Shown here: positions 53,585 to 62,283 of the stretch, piece by piece | Position numbering within the stretch: the first letter of the stretch is position 1 | How the letters are laid out: every line of letters starts with the position of its first letter | Assembly: GCA_964016105.1 (NCBI GenBank) | Contig: CAXHEX010000016.1 | Coordinates: 42,934-106,933 of the forward strand | DNA from: Ketobacter sp964016105 | GTDB lineage: Bacteria > Pseudomonadota > Gammaproteobacteria > Pseudomonadales > Ketobacteraceae | Reading direction: 5' to 3' | Length of the DNA stretch: 64,000 nucleotides | Notes under the pieces: generated by a model | The model's input: the letters and a program-made list of their open reading frames with translations, nothing else | Databases searched by the model: none | Told to the model about the DNA's origin: nothing | Translations under genes and position numbers: made by a program

Positions 53585-54075
53585 TCATAAGTCTTTCTTG
53601 CAGAAATACCAGTCTACACACTCGTAACCTTCATTCATGCGTTTTTCGGCTTCTGCCACGGTAGCCGGCGGCGGGACGATCACTTTGTCGCCACACCGGA
53701 GGGCTGGAAGCCGGGCTGAATCATGCCGTATGAGGTGGCCACTTTCATGGACAGGTCCGCGATGATCGGAAAGCCGATTTCCACGCCGAATTTTTCCTTG
53801 ATATTGCGAGTCCACGCCACATGGGAGTGGGTAGAGTCGATTGAAAGGCCGAGTAACTCGCAGTTGATCTTGGCGAAATCCGCCTGGCGTTGGGCAAAGG
53901 CCATAAACTCGGTGGTACAGACTGGCGTAAAGTCAGCCGGGTGGGAAAACAAAACCAGCCACTTACCTTTGTATTCACTCAACGATTTGGGTCCGTGTGT
54001 GGTGGGGGCTGTAAAGTCCGGCGCAGGTTGATTCAAGCCGGGCATGCGGGGTGCTGTGTTCGCTTCTTCGCTCAT
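53585..54075 (-). pseudogene. Peroxiredoxin (1-Cys/Prx6-like) with internal deletion
   Basis: The first 120 residues are a normal peroxiredoxin: PAPDFTAPTTHGPKSLSEYK, then FSHPADFTPVCTTEFMAFA with the peroxidatic cysteine, and DLSMKVATSYGMIQPG. Then the sequence jumps to DKVIVPPPATVAEAEKRM and NEGYECVDWYFCKKDL, the usual C-terminus, but in another frame. The segment between, about 50 residues in intact relatives, is missing. The first frame stops soon after the joint (at 53680). It would otherwise reduce peroxides with thiol help. Confidence 0.82.
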
Positions 54076-54368
54076 GGTGTAGTCTCCTGATGGGATAGGT
54101 CAATTAGTGTTGTGATGAAAGTTAGGTTAAATGTGCGGCAGCTATATGTATAATTACTAATTTAGATTCTGCTAATATAAAGAATTTATCTGAATCAGCT
54201 TGCCACGGATAATCAATGGCATAGCGTTAATATTGTTAGCCCTAAAAGCACTGCAGAACTTGAGGAAAATCAAACTCTGGAACAGGGAAATGCATAACCT
54301 GAGGAAACGGCGTATAGGTGGCTCTCAACAGTTACCGCATATATAAAATATATCAAATAAGGATATGA
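54076..54368. promoter_or_regulatory. Divergent gap between peroxiredoxin and katG copy 2
   Basis: 293 bp, AT-rich, serving two divergent oxidant-response genes. It probably holds both promoters; AATAAGGATATGA before 54369 is the katG ribosome site. No exact OxyR box was identified by eye. Confidence 0.4.
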
Positions 54369-56478
54369 ATGATGAATACTGATTCAAAGAGCACGTCGGG
54401 AAAATGCCCTGTGATGCATGGCGGCAATACTTCAGTGGGGTCCTCCAGTATGGACTGGTGGCCGCAGGCGCTTAATCTGGACATCCTCCACCAACACGAC
54501 ACCAAAACCAACCCTTTGGGCGAAGAGTTTAATTACGCAGAAGAATTCAAAAAGCTGGATCTGGCGGCGGTAAAGCAAGATCTGCACGCGCTCATGACAG
54601 ACAGTCAGGACTGGTGGCCAGCCGACTGGGGTCACTATGGGGGCCTGATGATTCGTATGGCCTGGCACTCAGCCGGCACCTATCGTATTGCGGATGGCCG
54701 TGGTGGTGGCGGCAGCGGTAATCAACGTTTCGCACCGATCAACAGCTGGCCGGACAACGTCAGTCTGGATAAGGCCCGGCGTTTGCTTTGGCCGATCAAG
54801 AAAAAGTACGGCAATAAATTATCCTGGGCGGATTTGATTATCCTGGCCGGTACAGTTGCCTATGAATCCATGGGATTAAAAACATTCGGCTTCGCCGGTG
54901 GACGTGTTGATATCTGGCATCCGGAAAAAGATACCTCTTGGCCGCCGTACAAATGGGGCTTATCTACGTCAACCCAGAAGGTGTCGATGGCAAACCCGAT
55001 CCGCTGAAAACTGCGATAGACGTCCGGATAACCTTCGCCCGCATGGCCATGAACGACGAGGAAACTGTCGCCCTTACCGCCGGTGGCCATACGGTAGGCA
55101 AATGCCATGGCAATGGCGACGCATCAAAGCTGGGTCCTGATCCGGAAGGTGCAGATGTTACTGAGCAGGGTCTCGGCTGGCACAATCCGCAGGGTAAAGG
55201 CTGTGGCCGCGATACCATCACCAGCGGCATTGAGGGCGCCTGGACCACGCACCCGACGAAATGGGACAACGGTTATTTCTATCTGCTCTTCAATTATGAC
55301 TGGGAGCTCAAGAAAAGCCCCGCAGGCGCGTGGCAGTGGGACCCATCAACATCAAGGAAGAAGACAAACCGGTTGACGTTGAAGATCCTTCCATCCGCTA
55401 CAACCCCATCATGACCGATGCCGATATGGCCATGGTCAAGGATCCGATCTACCGGAAAATTTCCGAACGTTTCTACAGAGATCCGGCATACTTCTCTGAA
55501 GTCTTCGCCCGTGCCTGGTTCAAATTAACCCACCGGGATCTGGGGCCGAAGAGCCGATATCTGGGCCCGGATGTGCCCGCCGAGGATCTGATCTGGCAAG
55601 ATCCTGTTCCCAGCGTCGACTACCGCCTGAGTGATGCCGAGATAGCCGAACTCAAAGCGAAACTGCTGGCCAGTGGTTTGAGCGTATCGGAACTGGTCAG
55701 CACCGCCTGGGATAGCGCACGTACATTTCGCGGATCGGACAATCGCGGTGGGGCCAATGGCGCCCGGATCAGGTTGGAACCCCAGAAAAACTGGGAAGGC
55801 AACGAACCGCACAGACTGGAAAAAGTGCTCGGTGTACTCGAAGGAATTCAGGCCGGTTTGAGTAAGAAAGTCAGCATGGCCGATCTGATCGTGCTGGGAG
55901 GTACCGCTGCCGTTGAAAAAGCGGCAAAGGATGCCGGCGTCAATATCACGGTTCCCTTTGCGCCGGGCCGGGGTGATGCCACTGATGAAATGACCGATGT
56001 GGCATCGTTTGCAGTGCTAAAGCCCGTCCATGATGGCTATCGCAACTGGCTGAAAAAAGATTATGTGGTCTCTGCCGAAGAGTTACTGCTGGATCGTACA
56101 CAGCTGATGGGGTTGACCGCCTGCGAGATGACGGTGTTGATCGGCGGCATGCGCGTTCTTGGCACCAATCATTGCGGTACCCGGCATGGTGTATTCACTG
56201 ATCGTGAAGGTGTTCTCAGCAATGACTTCTTTGTGAACCTGACTGATATGCAATACACCTGGAAAGCAGCAGGGAATAACCTGTATGAGCTCTGCGACCG
56301 GAAAATGGGTGCGGTCAAATGGACTGCAACCCGGGTGGATTTGGTGTTAGGCTCTAACTCTATTCTGCGTGCTTATGCTGAAGTGTATGCGCAGGATGAC
56401 GCCAAAGAGAAGTTTGTCAAAGACTTTGTGAATGCCTGGGTGAAAGTAATGAACGCGGATCGTTTTGATCTGAAGTAA
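54369..56478 (+). pseudogene. katG: Catalase-peroxidase KatG, second copy, two frameshifts
   Basis: The protein is over 90 percent like copy 1 by eye in the first 150 residues and keeps QDWWPADWGHYGG where copy 1 has the stop. At about 54942 the frame jumps: DTSW is followed directly by the bases for AAVQMGLIYVNPEG, with about 79 bp between two TGG triplets deleted. At about 55343 one base is missing between GAWQW and INIKEEDKPV. All three reading parts (54369-54941, 54942-55342, 55343-56478) still look well conserved, so the damage is recent. The heme-site residues RMAWHSAGTYR and GGHTVGKCHG remain. Next genes are two ferritin-like proteins. Confidence 0.88.
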
Positions 56479-56587
56479 ATGTCTTTACACTATCTGAAAC
56501 CAGTGGTGGCAAGATCGGTTGCATACCGCTTGCCGCCATGTGCGTTCAAGCATGTTTTCAATACAGCCAGATGGCAGGGGAAAGCAG

Positions 56588-56875
56588 ATGTCAAATGAAG
56601 GTTATCACGAACCGATCGATCAGCTTAGCAACGAAACCAAGGATATGCACCGGGCTATCATTTCATTGATGGAAGAGCTGGAGGCTGTCGATTGGTACAA
56701 TCAACGCGTCGATGTGTGCAAGGATGAAGAGTTGAAAGCGATACTGGTGCACAATCGCGACGAAGAGAAGGAGCACGCATCGATGATTTTGGAGTGGATC
56801 AGAAGAAAAGATCCCACCTTTGATAAAGAATTGAAGGATTATCTGTTTACTGACAAGCCTATCGCTCACAAGTGA
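56588..56875 (+). CDS. Encapsulated-ferritin-like protein (EncFtn) without targeting tail
   Basis: A 95-residue two-helix ferritin-like protein. It aligns with EncFtn from Rhodospirillum: HRAIISLMEELEAVDWYNQR, then VHNRDEEKEHASMILEWIRR. The ferroxidase residues are E30, E60 and H63. EncFtn needs a decamer to form iron centres and normally enters an encapsulin shell through a C-terminal GSL-type tag; here the protein ends DYLFTDKPIAHK with no such tag and no encapsulin gene follows. The start at 56588 has an upstream AAAGCAG. Iron handling beside katG fits Fenton control. Confidence 0.85.
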   Translation: MSNEGYHEPIDQLSNETKDMHRAIISLMEELEAVDWYNQRVDVCKDEELKAILVHNRDEEKEHASMILEWIRRKDPTFDKELKDYLFTDKPIAHK

Positions 56876-56909
56876 CAGGGAAAAGCAACGTCAAAAAAGG
56901 AGAGAGACT

Positions 56910-57371
56910 ATGCTTTGTGATGATGAGATCAAGGTGCTGCATGAAGCATTGGATGACGAATACAAAGCCTTCGCAACCTATGATGGTGTTATCGAAGATT
57001 TTGGCGAAGTGGCACCATTCACAAATATCCGCGAGGCTGAAGGACGTCATATCGCAGCATTGTTAAATCTTTATGAAAAATATGATCTACCGGTCCCCGA
57101 CAATCCCTGGTTGGGACGAGTCGATCACTATGACTCGATTGAGGCTGCCTGTCAGGCGGGCGTTGAGGCCGAGATTGCCAATGGCGCCATGTACGATCGA
57201 CTGATCCAAATGACTCAAAGAGATGAGATTCTCAACGTGCTGAACAATCTACAGGCCGCATCGCAACAGCGACACTTACCAGCTTTCCAGCGCTGTGTAG
57301 AGCGTGGGAACGCCGGAGGGCGGCACCGGCGTGGCGGTGGTCGCGGTAGAAAACGCCCAGAGGAATATTAG
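56910..57371 (+). CDS. DUF2202-type ferritin-like protein
   Basis: A 153-residue four-helix protein of the ferritin-like DUF2202 family: MLCDDEIKVLHEALDDEYKA, then FATYDGVIEDFGEVAPFTNIREAEGRHIAALLNLYEKY (metal ligands in ExxH). AAAGGAGAG is the ribosome site. It lies 34 bp after the EncFtn-like gene, so probably one operon. The C-terminal tail GNAGGRHRRGGGRGRKRPEEY is Gly/Arg rich and could bind nucleic acid or membranes; this tail is uncommon for the family as far as I know. Function unknown. Confidence 0.78.
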   Translation: MLCDDEIKVLHEALDDEYKAFATYDGVIEDFGEVAPFTNIREAEGRHIAALLNLYEKYDLPVPDNPWLGRVDHYDSIEAACQAGVEAEIANGAMYDRLIQMTQRDEILNVLNNLQAASQQRHLPAFQRCVERGNAGGRHRRGGGRGRKRPEEY

Positions 57372-57452
57372 CCTGCACCATATATTCCTCGCGAGGGGAA
57401 TATTTATTGAGTAACCGCTCCTCGCCCTTTACTGCCGACCGGCATCGTTGCT

Positions 57453-58389
57453 TCATCGAATGGAAAGCTTCTCAAGTAGTGCGTTTTTCACGTCTAGCTC
57501 CGTCTGCAATTTTGCCAGACTCAGCTCCAGCCCCCTGGCTTTTCCGGCTTCGCCATCAAGCGTCTGCAACAATGACAGAAGTCGAGAATCAAGCGCGTTC
57601 TTCTCTTCGGTCACAGTAAGGAGTTTTGCGTTGGTGTCACTGACGAGCTCGGCCTGCTTCGTTTTCTCAGCGAGACTCCTTTCCAGTTGCTTCAGCTGTT
57701 TCCGGTGTTCGCCCACTTCGCTGACCAGGCTGGCACTGTCACGGTTGAGCTGAGTGAGTTCACTCTGTTTGACGATCAGGGTCTGATTGAGATTACGGAG
57801 TTCGGCCTGGAGCTGCTGGACTTGGGTGTCGTGGCGCAGTTGCTCCTGGGCGGAGGTGCGGAAGTGTTCCAATGCGTCCCGCGCATTCCGATGCTTTTCT
57901 TCCAGCGATGACAGGTGCTTCTGGTTTTCGTCGAGTTGTTGCTCCAAGCCTTTCACTTGCTGCTCGAAGCGCTCGGTCCGCAGATCCGCATTGTGGAGGC
58001 GGGCTTTGGTTTCGTCGTGCGCGGTGCTCTCGCGCTCCAGGCGGGTCGCAAGGGCGGCGTTGTCAGCAACCAGCTCTTTGAGCCGGGTCTGCGTGGCGCT
58101 GAGCTGTGCCAGCAGCTGTGTTTTCTCCGTCTGCCAAGCCTGACTGGCCGCTTCCGCCCGTTGCAGGGCTTCGTTACGCAGCTTGGCAGCCATGCGGACA
58201 ATCATTGTCCTTCAGGGCGCTGGACAGTAAGGCCTCATCACCAAGTTGGGTGGCGTCCTCGGCTTCCAGCTCCTTCAGATAGCGGTGAATCGTGGTCTTT
58301 GAGCCGGTATTGCCCAGAACAACCCGTACCGCGTCCACTGAGGGATTGATACCCCGTGCCAGCAGCGTATCCCGCGCTTGTTGCACATT
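57453..58389 (-). pseudogene. TnpT-like gene, frameshifted and cut at its start
   Basis: Reading on the minus strand from 58386: VQQARDTLLARGINPSVDAV and GNTGSKTTIHRYLKELEAED match the KfrA_N domain of the transposon tnpT, but the first ten residues are gone and a one-base insertion near 58206 shifts the frame. The rest (MIVRMAAKLRNEALQRAEAA and onward, coiled coil) continues to 57453. The upstream edge is exactly where another Tn3-type terminal repeat begins at 58390. It is a remnant of a second TnpS/TnpT-type element. Confidence 0.82.
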
Positions 58390-58427
58390 GGGGTTCTAGG
58401 GATTTTCCGTCCAAAAACGACAAAGTG
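58390..58427 (+). repeat. Tn3-type terminal inverted repeat of a second element
   Basis: GGGGTTCTAGGGATTTTCCG at 58390 and onward has the GGGG start and TTTTC-Cs pattern of Tn3-family ends and points into a tnpA tail on the right. It differs from the ends of the 12-kb element, so it belongs to another transposon that inserted into the tnpT gene on its left. The matching other end is not seen in the window. The five outside bases are ACATT. Confidence 0.6.
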
Positions 58428-58465
58428 CCCTGGAAGCCCCGCCATCTATGGCCTCCAGCGGTGTA

Positions 58466-58624
58466 TTACTTTTCGCTGACGGGTAAATATCCCTCGATTG
58501 AGCGAATCAGGTCCTCCAGATTTGGCAATTTCTCACTCAATTCGAAGCTGATCAGCAGCTGGCTGAGTATCCTGAAGTTGAAATAAATTATGGCATTGGT
58601 GACCAAACGAGCGCAATGGCTTTA
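58466..58624 (-). pseudogene. Tn3-family tnpA C-terminal remnant
   Basis: On the minus strand the 52 codons up to the TAA at 58466 read SHCARLVTNAIIYFNFRILS, then QLLISFELSEKLPNLEDLIR and SIEGYLPVSEK. This aligns with the tail of the complete transposase (CARLLANCMIFFNALILSNLL). A stop lies directly upstream and the rest of the gene is missing. Its end lies 38 bp from the inner side of the terminal repeat, the normal Tn3 arrangement. Confidence 0.75.
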
Positions 58625-58965
58625 AGCTAACTGGCGCGAGCCTTACGTTCCCGCCGGGAAGAAATGGAGGTGATTCACCGTCATCCGCTTCGATGGGCCA
58701 TGAAAGTACTCTATCATCGATCTATTCCTTCGCTTTTGGAATTTGGTTTGGTGGCAGTTTTTCTGACGGCGATCTGGTTGGGTTGGACGCGCTGAACTTC
58801 TTAAATCGCACTTGTGGTTGTCTAGTGAGCAATGCTAAACGAGCCCGCGATGTCTGGGTTATCGTGTATTCTACCCAGGGTTATCCACAGGATTGGTGGA
58901 TAAGTCATGAGACCTGGTAGGCCATCAAAGATGGGCCTACCAGGAAGAGCTGATTGCGTTTAGGT

Positions 58966-59085
58966 TCACGGAGGTGGGGAATAGGTCAGACACAGAATGA
59001 CAATCGCAACCAGGCTGTAACAGTGCAACGCTGACAGGCTTTGGAAAGTGTTGAGTAAAACAATCAGTTTATCGATGAGATCCAT
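58966..59085 (-). CDS. 39-residue hydrophobic protein
   Basis: A short gene, MDLIDKLIVLLNTFQSLSAL..., with one membrane helix in its second half (HCYSLVAIVILCLTYS). TAGGAGAATCAAC gives a good ribosome site seven bases before the ATG. It is on the minus strand, divergent from the unknown gene at 59263, with 177 bp between. No match is recognised; it could be a small membrane toxin or regulator. Confidence 0.5.
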   Translation of the reverse strand: MDLIDKLIVLLNTFQSLSALHCYSLVAIVILCLTYSPPP

Positions 59086-59147
59086 GTTGATTCTCCTACA
59101 GTTTGTTAGGGTGTACCTGCACACTAATCTTACGAGCCTGTGAAGTA

Positions 59148-59242
59148 TTTTTGCGTTGGCAAAAATTTCACTACGTCAGGTTGTGTGCTCCTGGTTTCAT
59201 TAAGCCAGCACAGCAGTCCAAAGTAATTTTGACGCGTCAAAA
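59148..59242. promoter_or_regulatory. Two palindromes between divergent genes
   Basis: TTTTTGC at 59148-59154 pairs with GCAAAAA at 59159-59165, and TTTTGACGCGTCAAAA at 59227-59242 is a perfect 16-bp palindrome, 20 bp before the ATG of the gene at 59263. The second probably is an operator. Ribosome site TGTAGGAG follows. Confidence 0.6.
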
Positions 59243-59262
59243 ACTTTTCCTGTAGGAGTCTC

Positions 59263-60276
59263 ATGGCGGTAACGGTTCTCAAAAATGATGTTCTGCTGCC
59301 TTCACTGCACAAGGTGATGAGGTGGATGAAAGCTCCCTCAGTGGGTGCGCTCTTTGACAAGCACTTCGCCGGAGGCGAACGGCCATCGCGTGAAACCCTG
59401 GAGCGGATCGCTCAGGGCAAAGGCAGGCTGCAACGGAGAACTCAGGCGAAGCTGGATAGCTTTTTTGGAAAGCAGACACCAGCGGTCTTGGAGAATGTCC
59501 ACCACTTTCTGACAACAGGAGAAGGCTGCATAGGGTTTGGCAGCAGCACCTGGATGGGTTGGGTCGGTGGACTGCCCGATGCGGTCAAAGCCGAATACCC
59601 CTATACCCTGTCTCTCCTGGAAGCGATCGTTCAGTTAGAAGCGTTGATCAATGGGCAGCAGCGTGAATCACCCGATCTAACCGCAGCCCTGGAATCCACC
59701 ATGGCACTGCATCCCGCACTGTGTCTGTACGAGCAGGCCAGCCATCCCACCAGTCAAGTGAACACCCTGCTATTGATCCTGTCCGCCCTCGATGCAGAGT
59801 GCAGTGCTGGCCACTGGCTGATTGACTCACATGTTGGGCTGCTGCATGGTCTTATTCAGTTCAAACGCGATGGGCATTATGAGGACTATAACCGGGCGCT
59901 CTGGGAACGGCTGTTGCAGATCATTTCGGACCAGCAACCCTCGGTCACGTCCTGGAATCAACTGGATGCGTTGATGGCTAATTACGAACCAGTTGAGAAA
60001 GACCTGGAGAGCATTGAAAAGAAGCTGCGTCGGTATCGCACAAGTAAAAACACTAGAGAGTTCGGTACGCTCATTGATGAGGTGTGCGGGGCCTGCTGGA
60101 CGGAACGTGAAACGGCCCAGGAGATAGCGGACCTGTTCCGGTTGCTCCATCGCGGGGCTGCCTTGTTCGATGCCTTGTCAGTAGGGAGAAAGGATATCGA
60201 TCTCAGTGTGTGGGAGGCTGAAATTGCCTATAGCGCCTACTTCGTGTTCCATGGAAAGCGCCTGGCCGGTATCTGA
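59263..60276 (+). CDS. Unknown 337-residue protein
   Basis: Not recognised. It begins MAVTVLKNDVLLPSLHKVMR with a ribosome site (AGGAG) eight bases before. Residues 30-70 (RPSRETLERIAQGKGRLQRRTQAKLDSF) look like a basic helix-turn-helix, which would fit a DNA-binding role and the perfect palindrome just upstream. The rest is mainly alpha-helical with no membrane helix. Context: an island with small unknown genes. Confidence 0.6.
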   Translation: MAVTVLKNDVLLPSLHKVMRWMKAPSVGALFDKHFAGGERPSRETLERIAQGKGRLQRRTQAKLDSFFGKQTPAVLENVHHFLTTGEGCIGFGSSTWMGWVGGLPDAVKAEYPYTLSLLEAIVQLEALINGQQRESPDLTAALESTMALHPALCLYEQASHPTSQVNTLLLILSALDAECSAGHWLIDSHVGLLHGLIQFKRDGHYEDYNRALWERLLQIISDQQPSVTSWNQLDALMANYEPVEKDLESIEKKLRRYRTSKNTREFGTLIDEVCGACWTERETAQEIADLFRLLHRGAALFDALSVGRKDIDLSVWEAEIAYSAYFVFHGKRLAGI

Positions 60277-60299
60277 GAGCGACACCAGCCAGGTCTTAG

Positions 60300-60431
60300 T
60301 TACTTGCCTTTGGGTTGGGCATTACCCCGCTTTCCGCCAGATATTTCACCTGTTTTTGAAGGCCAGTTGCCCCCAGGGCGGTTTGGGGTTGCGACTGGTT
60401 TTGCGGTTGATTTTGATTTTGAGTGTGACAT
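60300..60431 (-). CDS. 43-residue conserved-type basic protein
   Basis: Starts MSHSKSKSTAKPVATPNRPG and ends GGNWPSKTGEISGGKRGNAQ PKGK; GGAGAAAAACCT precedes the ATG. The GGNWPSxTGxxSGGxRGN pattern is shared, from memory, with short proteins in Pseudomonas and relatives. It is basic, disordered and of unknown role. It converges with the gene at 59263, with a 23-bp gap. Confidence 0.6.
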   Translation of the reverse strand: MSHSKSKSTAKPVATPNRPGGNWPSKTGEISGGKRGNAQPKGK

Positions 60432-60588
60432 AGGTTTTTCTCCGGTTATGAGGCTCTGATATCGAGCCTGTGACGGCAGCATGCCAAATTGAACAGGTGG
60501 TGCGTAGGGACAGCTTTTTTAATAAAGGCCGCTGGACGCATGGCGGGTGCTGGCAAAAACCTTTCTGCTATAATCTTAACTCGCTGAT

Positions 60589-61734
60589 ATGTTTGGAATT
60601 GCCATGTTTTACTCCAGAAAACTAAACCCGGAAACCGGAACCGTAGAAGTGTGGGAATGCGAGTGGTCTGATCCAGGAACCGGCATGGCGAAGAAAGTCT
60701 TTCTGCGCAAGCACTGCGATGAAGGAGAGATGGAAGAGGCTCTGGATGATCACTGTGTGGCCTCAGCGATATGCTGGGCACCCGGTCGAACCATTGGCAA
60801 CATCGCCGTCAGTTCCGAGGAAGTGTTTGGCAGTTTCACCGCTAAGGCGGGTGACAATGCGGTACTTCCCTGTCACATCGTGCCCTGCGGTAAGTTTCGC
60901 AACGGGGCGGATCGATGGTACTGCAAAACCCACCAGATTCACTGGGGCACGAAAGCCGATTTGGCCGCAGTTTCCAATACGGGGGAGGTGACCTGCAGTA
61001 ACCACTTGATGGCGATGAGTTATGTGATTGATCCATACGTCGTGGATTTTAAGGATTTCGAGGAGATCGGTGTTTGGTGCTCGTTGCCGCCGGCAATGTC
61101 CTCACAAGAGATCCTACCCAGGCCACCCAAGATACATATTCACAAACGCTATACGGATCAATCCAGGAAATTGTTGGACCGGGATTTCGATGCCGTGGTG
61201 TGCGCCTACCATCAACACCTGGACCTCTTTGCCAGCGACGAAATCACCCAAATCCAGATCACCCCACCCGCAGCCTTTGAGTTCGTCAAATCCATTGAAG
61301 AAGGCCGGGAGATGGACTGCGTGACCTGCAAGAAATGCGGATACCCTCACTTGGATCTGGGCAGTTTTGCGAACACCCCGCACGCAAAGCATTTTTGCGG
61401 GAATTGTGGGAACGACAGTGTGTGGAGCAAACATAAAATCGTTTCTACCCCGCTGAAGCCATTGCATGACCAATTTCATCAAAGCAACCAGTATGTGGTT
61501 CCGGATAGGGTTCTGAATCTGGACGACTACCAGGGGCTGGATTATGAACTGTGGTCCTCGACGCCGGCTGTGCTGTGGACGGCTGACCGGGCGCAAGAAA
61601 AGGGGATACACGTACACGTTAGTGACGGCAGAAAGCGAATCGTCGATGAAACCTTCGGTACGGTCATTCACCGTGGCCAAGAGCTGGACCGAAAAACGCT
61701 TTGGGAGAATATGACCCGAAACACGATATATTAG
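60589..61734 (+). CDS. Unknown protein with zinc-ribbon-like cysteines
   Basis: About 381 residues (or 376 from the ATG at 60604, which has GGA nearby). The middle shows a four-cysteine cluster, CVTCKKCGYPHLD then HFCGNCGNDSVWSKH, typical of zinc ribbons, and earlier cysteine/histidine pairs (CHIVPCGKF, WYCKTHQIHWG, CSNHLMAMSY). No membrane helix. Function not recognised; the metal-binding pattern suggests nucleic-acid or protein binding. Confidence 0.6.
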   Translation: MFGIAMFYSRKLNPETGTVEVWECEWSDPGTGMAKKVFLRKHCDEGEMEEALDDHCVASAICWAPGRTIGNIAVSSEEVFGSFTAKAGDNAVLPCHIVPCGKFRNGADRWYCKTHQIHWGTKADLAAVSNTGEVTCSNHLMAMSYVIDPYVVDFKDFEEIGVWCSLPPAMSSQEILPRPPKIHIHKRYTDQSRKLLDRDFDAVVCAYHQHLDLFASDEITQIQITPPAAFEFVKSIEEGREMDCVTCKKCGYPHLDLGSFANTPHAKHFCGNCGNDSVWSKHKIVSTPLKPLHDQFHQSNQYVVPDRVLNLDDYQGLDYELWSSTPAVLWTADRAQEKGIHVHVSDGRKRIVDETFGTVIHRGQELDRKTLWENMTRNTIY

Positions 61735-61763
61735 ATATTTAACGTGTATTGATGGGTATGATT

Positions 61764-61786
61764 TAAAAAACCCCTCGTGAGAGGGG
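61764..61786 (-). terminator. Rho-independent terminator
   Basis: CCCCTC GTGA GAGGGG at 61771-61786, followed on the minus strand by TTTTTT, 15 bp past the stop of the 40-residue gene at 61802. It also lies between convergent genes and may serve both. Confidence 0.8.
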
Positions 61787-61801
61787 CTAAAACCGAAGTT
61801 T

Positions 61802-61924
61802 TTAGTTGTCGTCTTTCTCTTTAGTCTTATTGGCTATGTTGATGTTGCCGATAGTCACTTTAATACCACCGGTCACACCCATAACGATAAGAGCTATCGC
61901 AACGACTAACCAAGGATCAATCAT
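61802..61924 (-). CDS. 40-residue membrane protein
   Basis: MIDPWLVVAIALIVMGVTGG then IKVTIGNINIANKTKEKDDN: one helix and a charged tail. The start at 61924 is chosen because GGAGG lies seven bases upstream; a longer version extends into non-coding sequence. Its upstream region holds a 37-nt hairpin and two copies of a 21-bp repeat. It could be a type I toxin-like or regulatory membrane peptide. Confidence 0.6.
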   Translation of the reverse strand: MIDPWLVVAIALIVMGVTGGIKVTIGNINIANKTKEKDDN

Positions 61925-61994
61925 GATTGAGCCTCCATTAGCATGCGAGTCGAGGCCCTGAGAAAGAGATTGGCAACCATCCTTGGGCAACGAG

Positions 61995-62243
61995 TACCAA
62001 CCAAGGTACACAGCACGACTCAAGGTTAATGTTCCACGCTCTAAACCAATCTCGGGAACCACCCCGTCAGCGTGGGCACTAAGGGCGAAACAGAGTCCCG
62101 CCCTACTTAACGACCCTAGCCTTCGTTAGGTAGGGCGCCTCTTTGCCGTGTTTGCATATAGTCAGTGAATTCATAATACCACAGGGTTTGATTTCGGCGA
62201 GGGCAGTTCTTATAATGGTGTTTACCAACCAAGGTACACAGCA
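61995..62243. repeat. Pair of 21-bp direct repeats with hairpin between
   Basis: The same 21 bases, starting TACCAACCAAGGTACACAGC, occur at 61995-62015 and 62223-62243; each contains TACC-N6-GGTA, so each is itself partly palindromic. Between them at 62100-62136 lies a 14-bp imperfect hairpin (GCCCTACTTAACGA pairing with TCGTTAGGTAGGGC with one wobble). The region 62063-62280 has no protein gene and may encode a structured RNA. Confidence 0.6.
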
Positions 62244-62283
62244 TCCGTTCTGACCACCTAACCACTGATCAGGACAACGAGAA

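Noticed and set aside
58693..58920. A 75-residue plus-strand frame next to the tnpA remnant
   Set aside because: Composition is unlike a real protein and there is no ribosome site.
61995..62243. The two 21-bp repeats as a CRISPR array
   Set aside because: Only two copies 207 bp apart, with a hairpin between and no cas genes.
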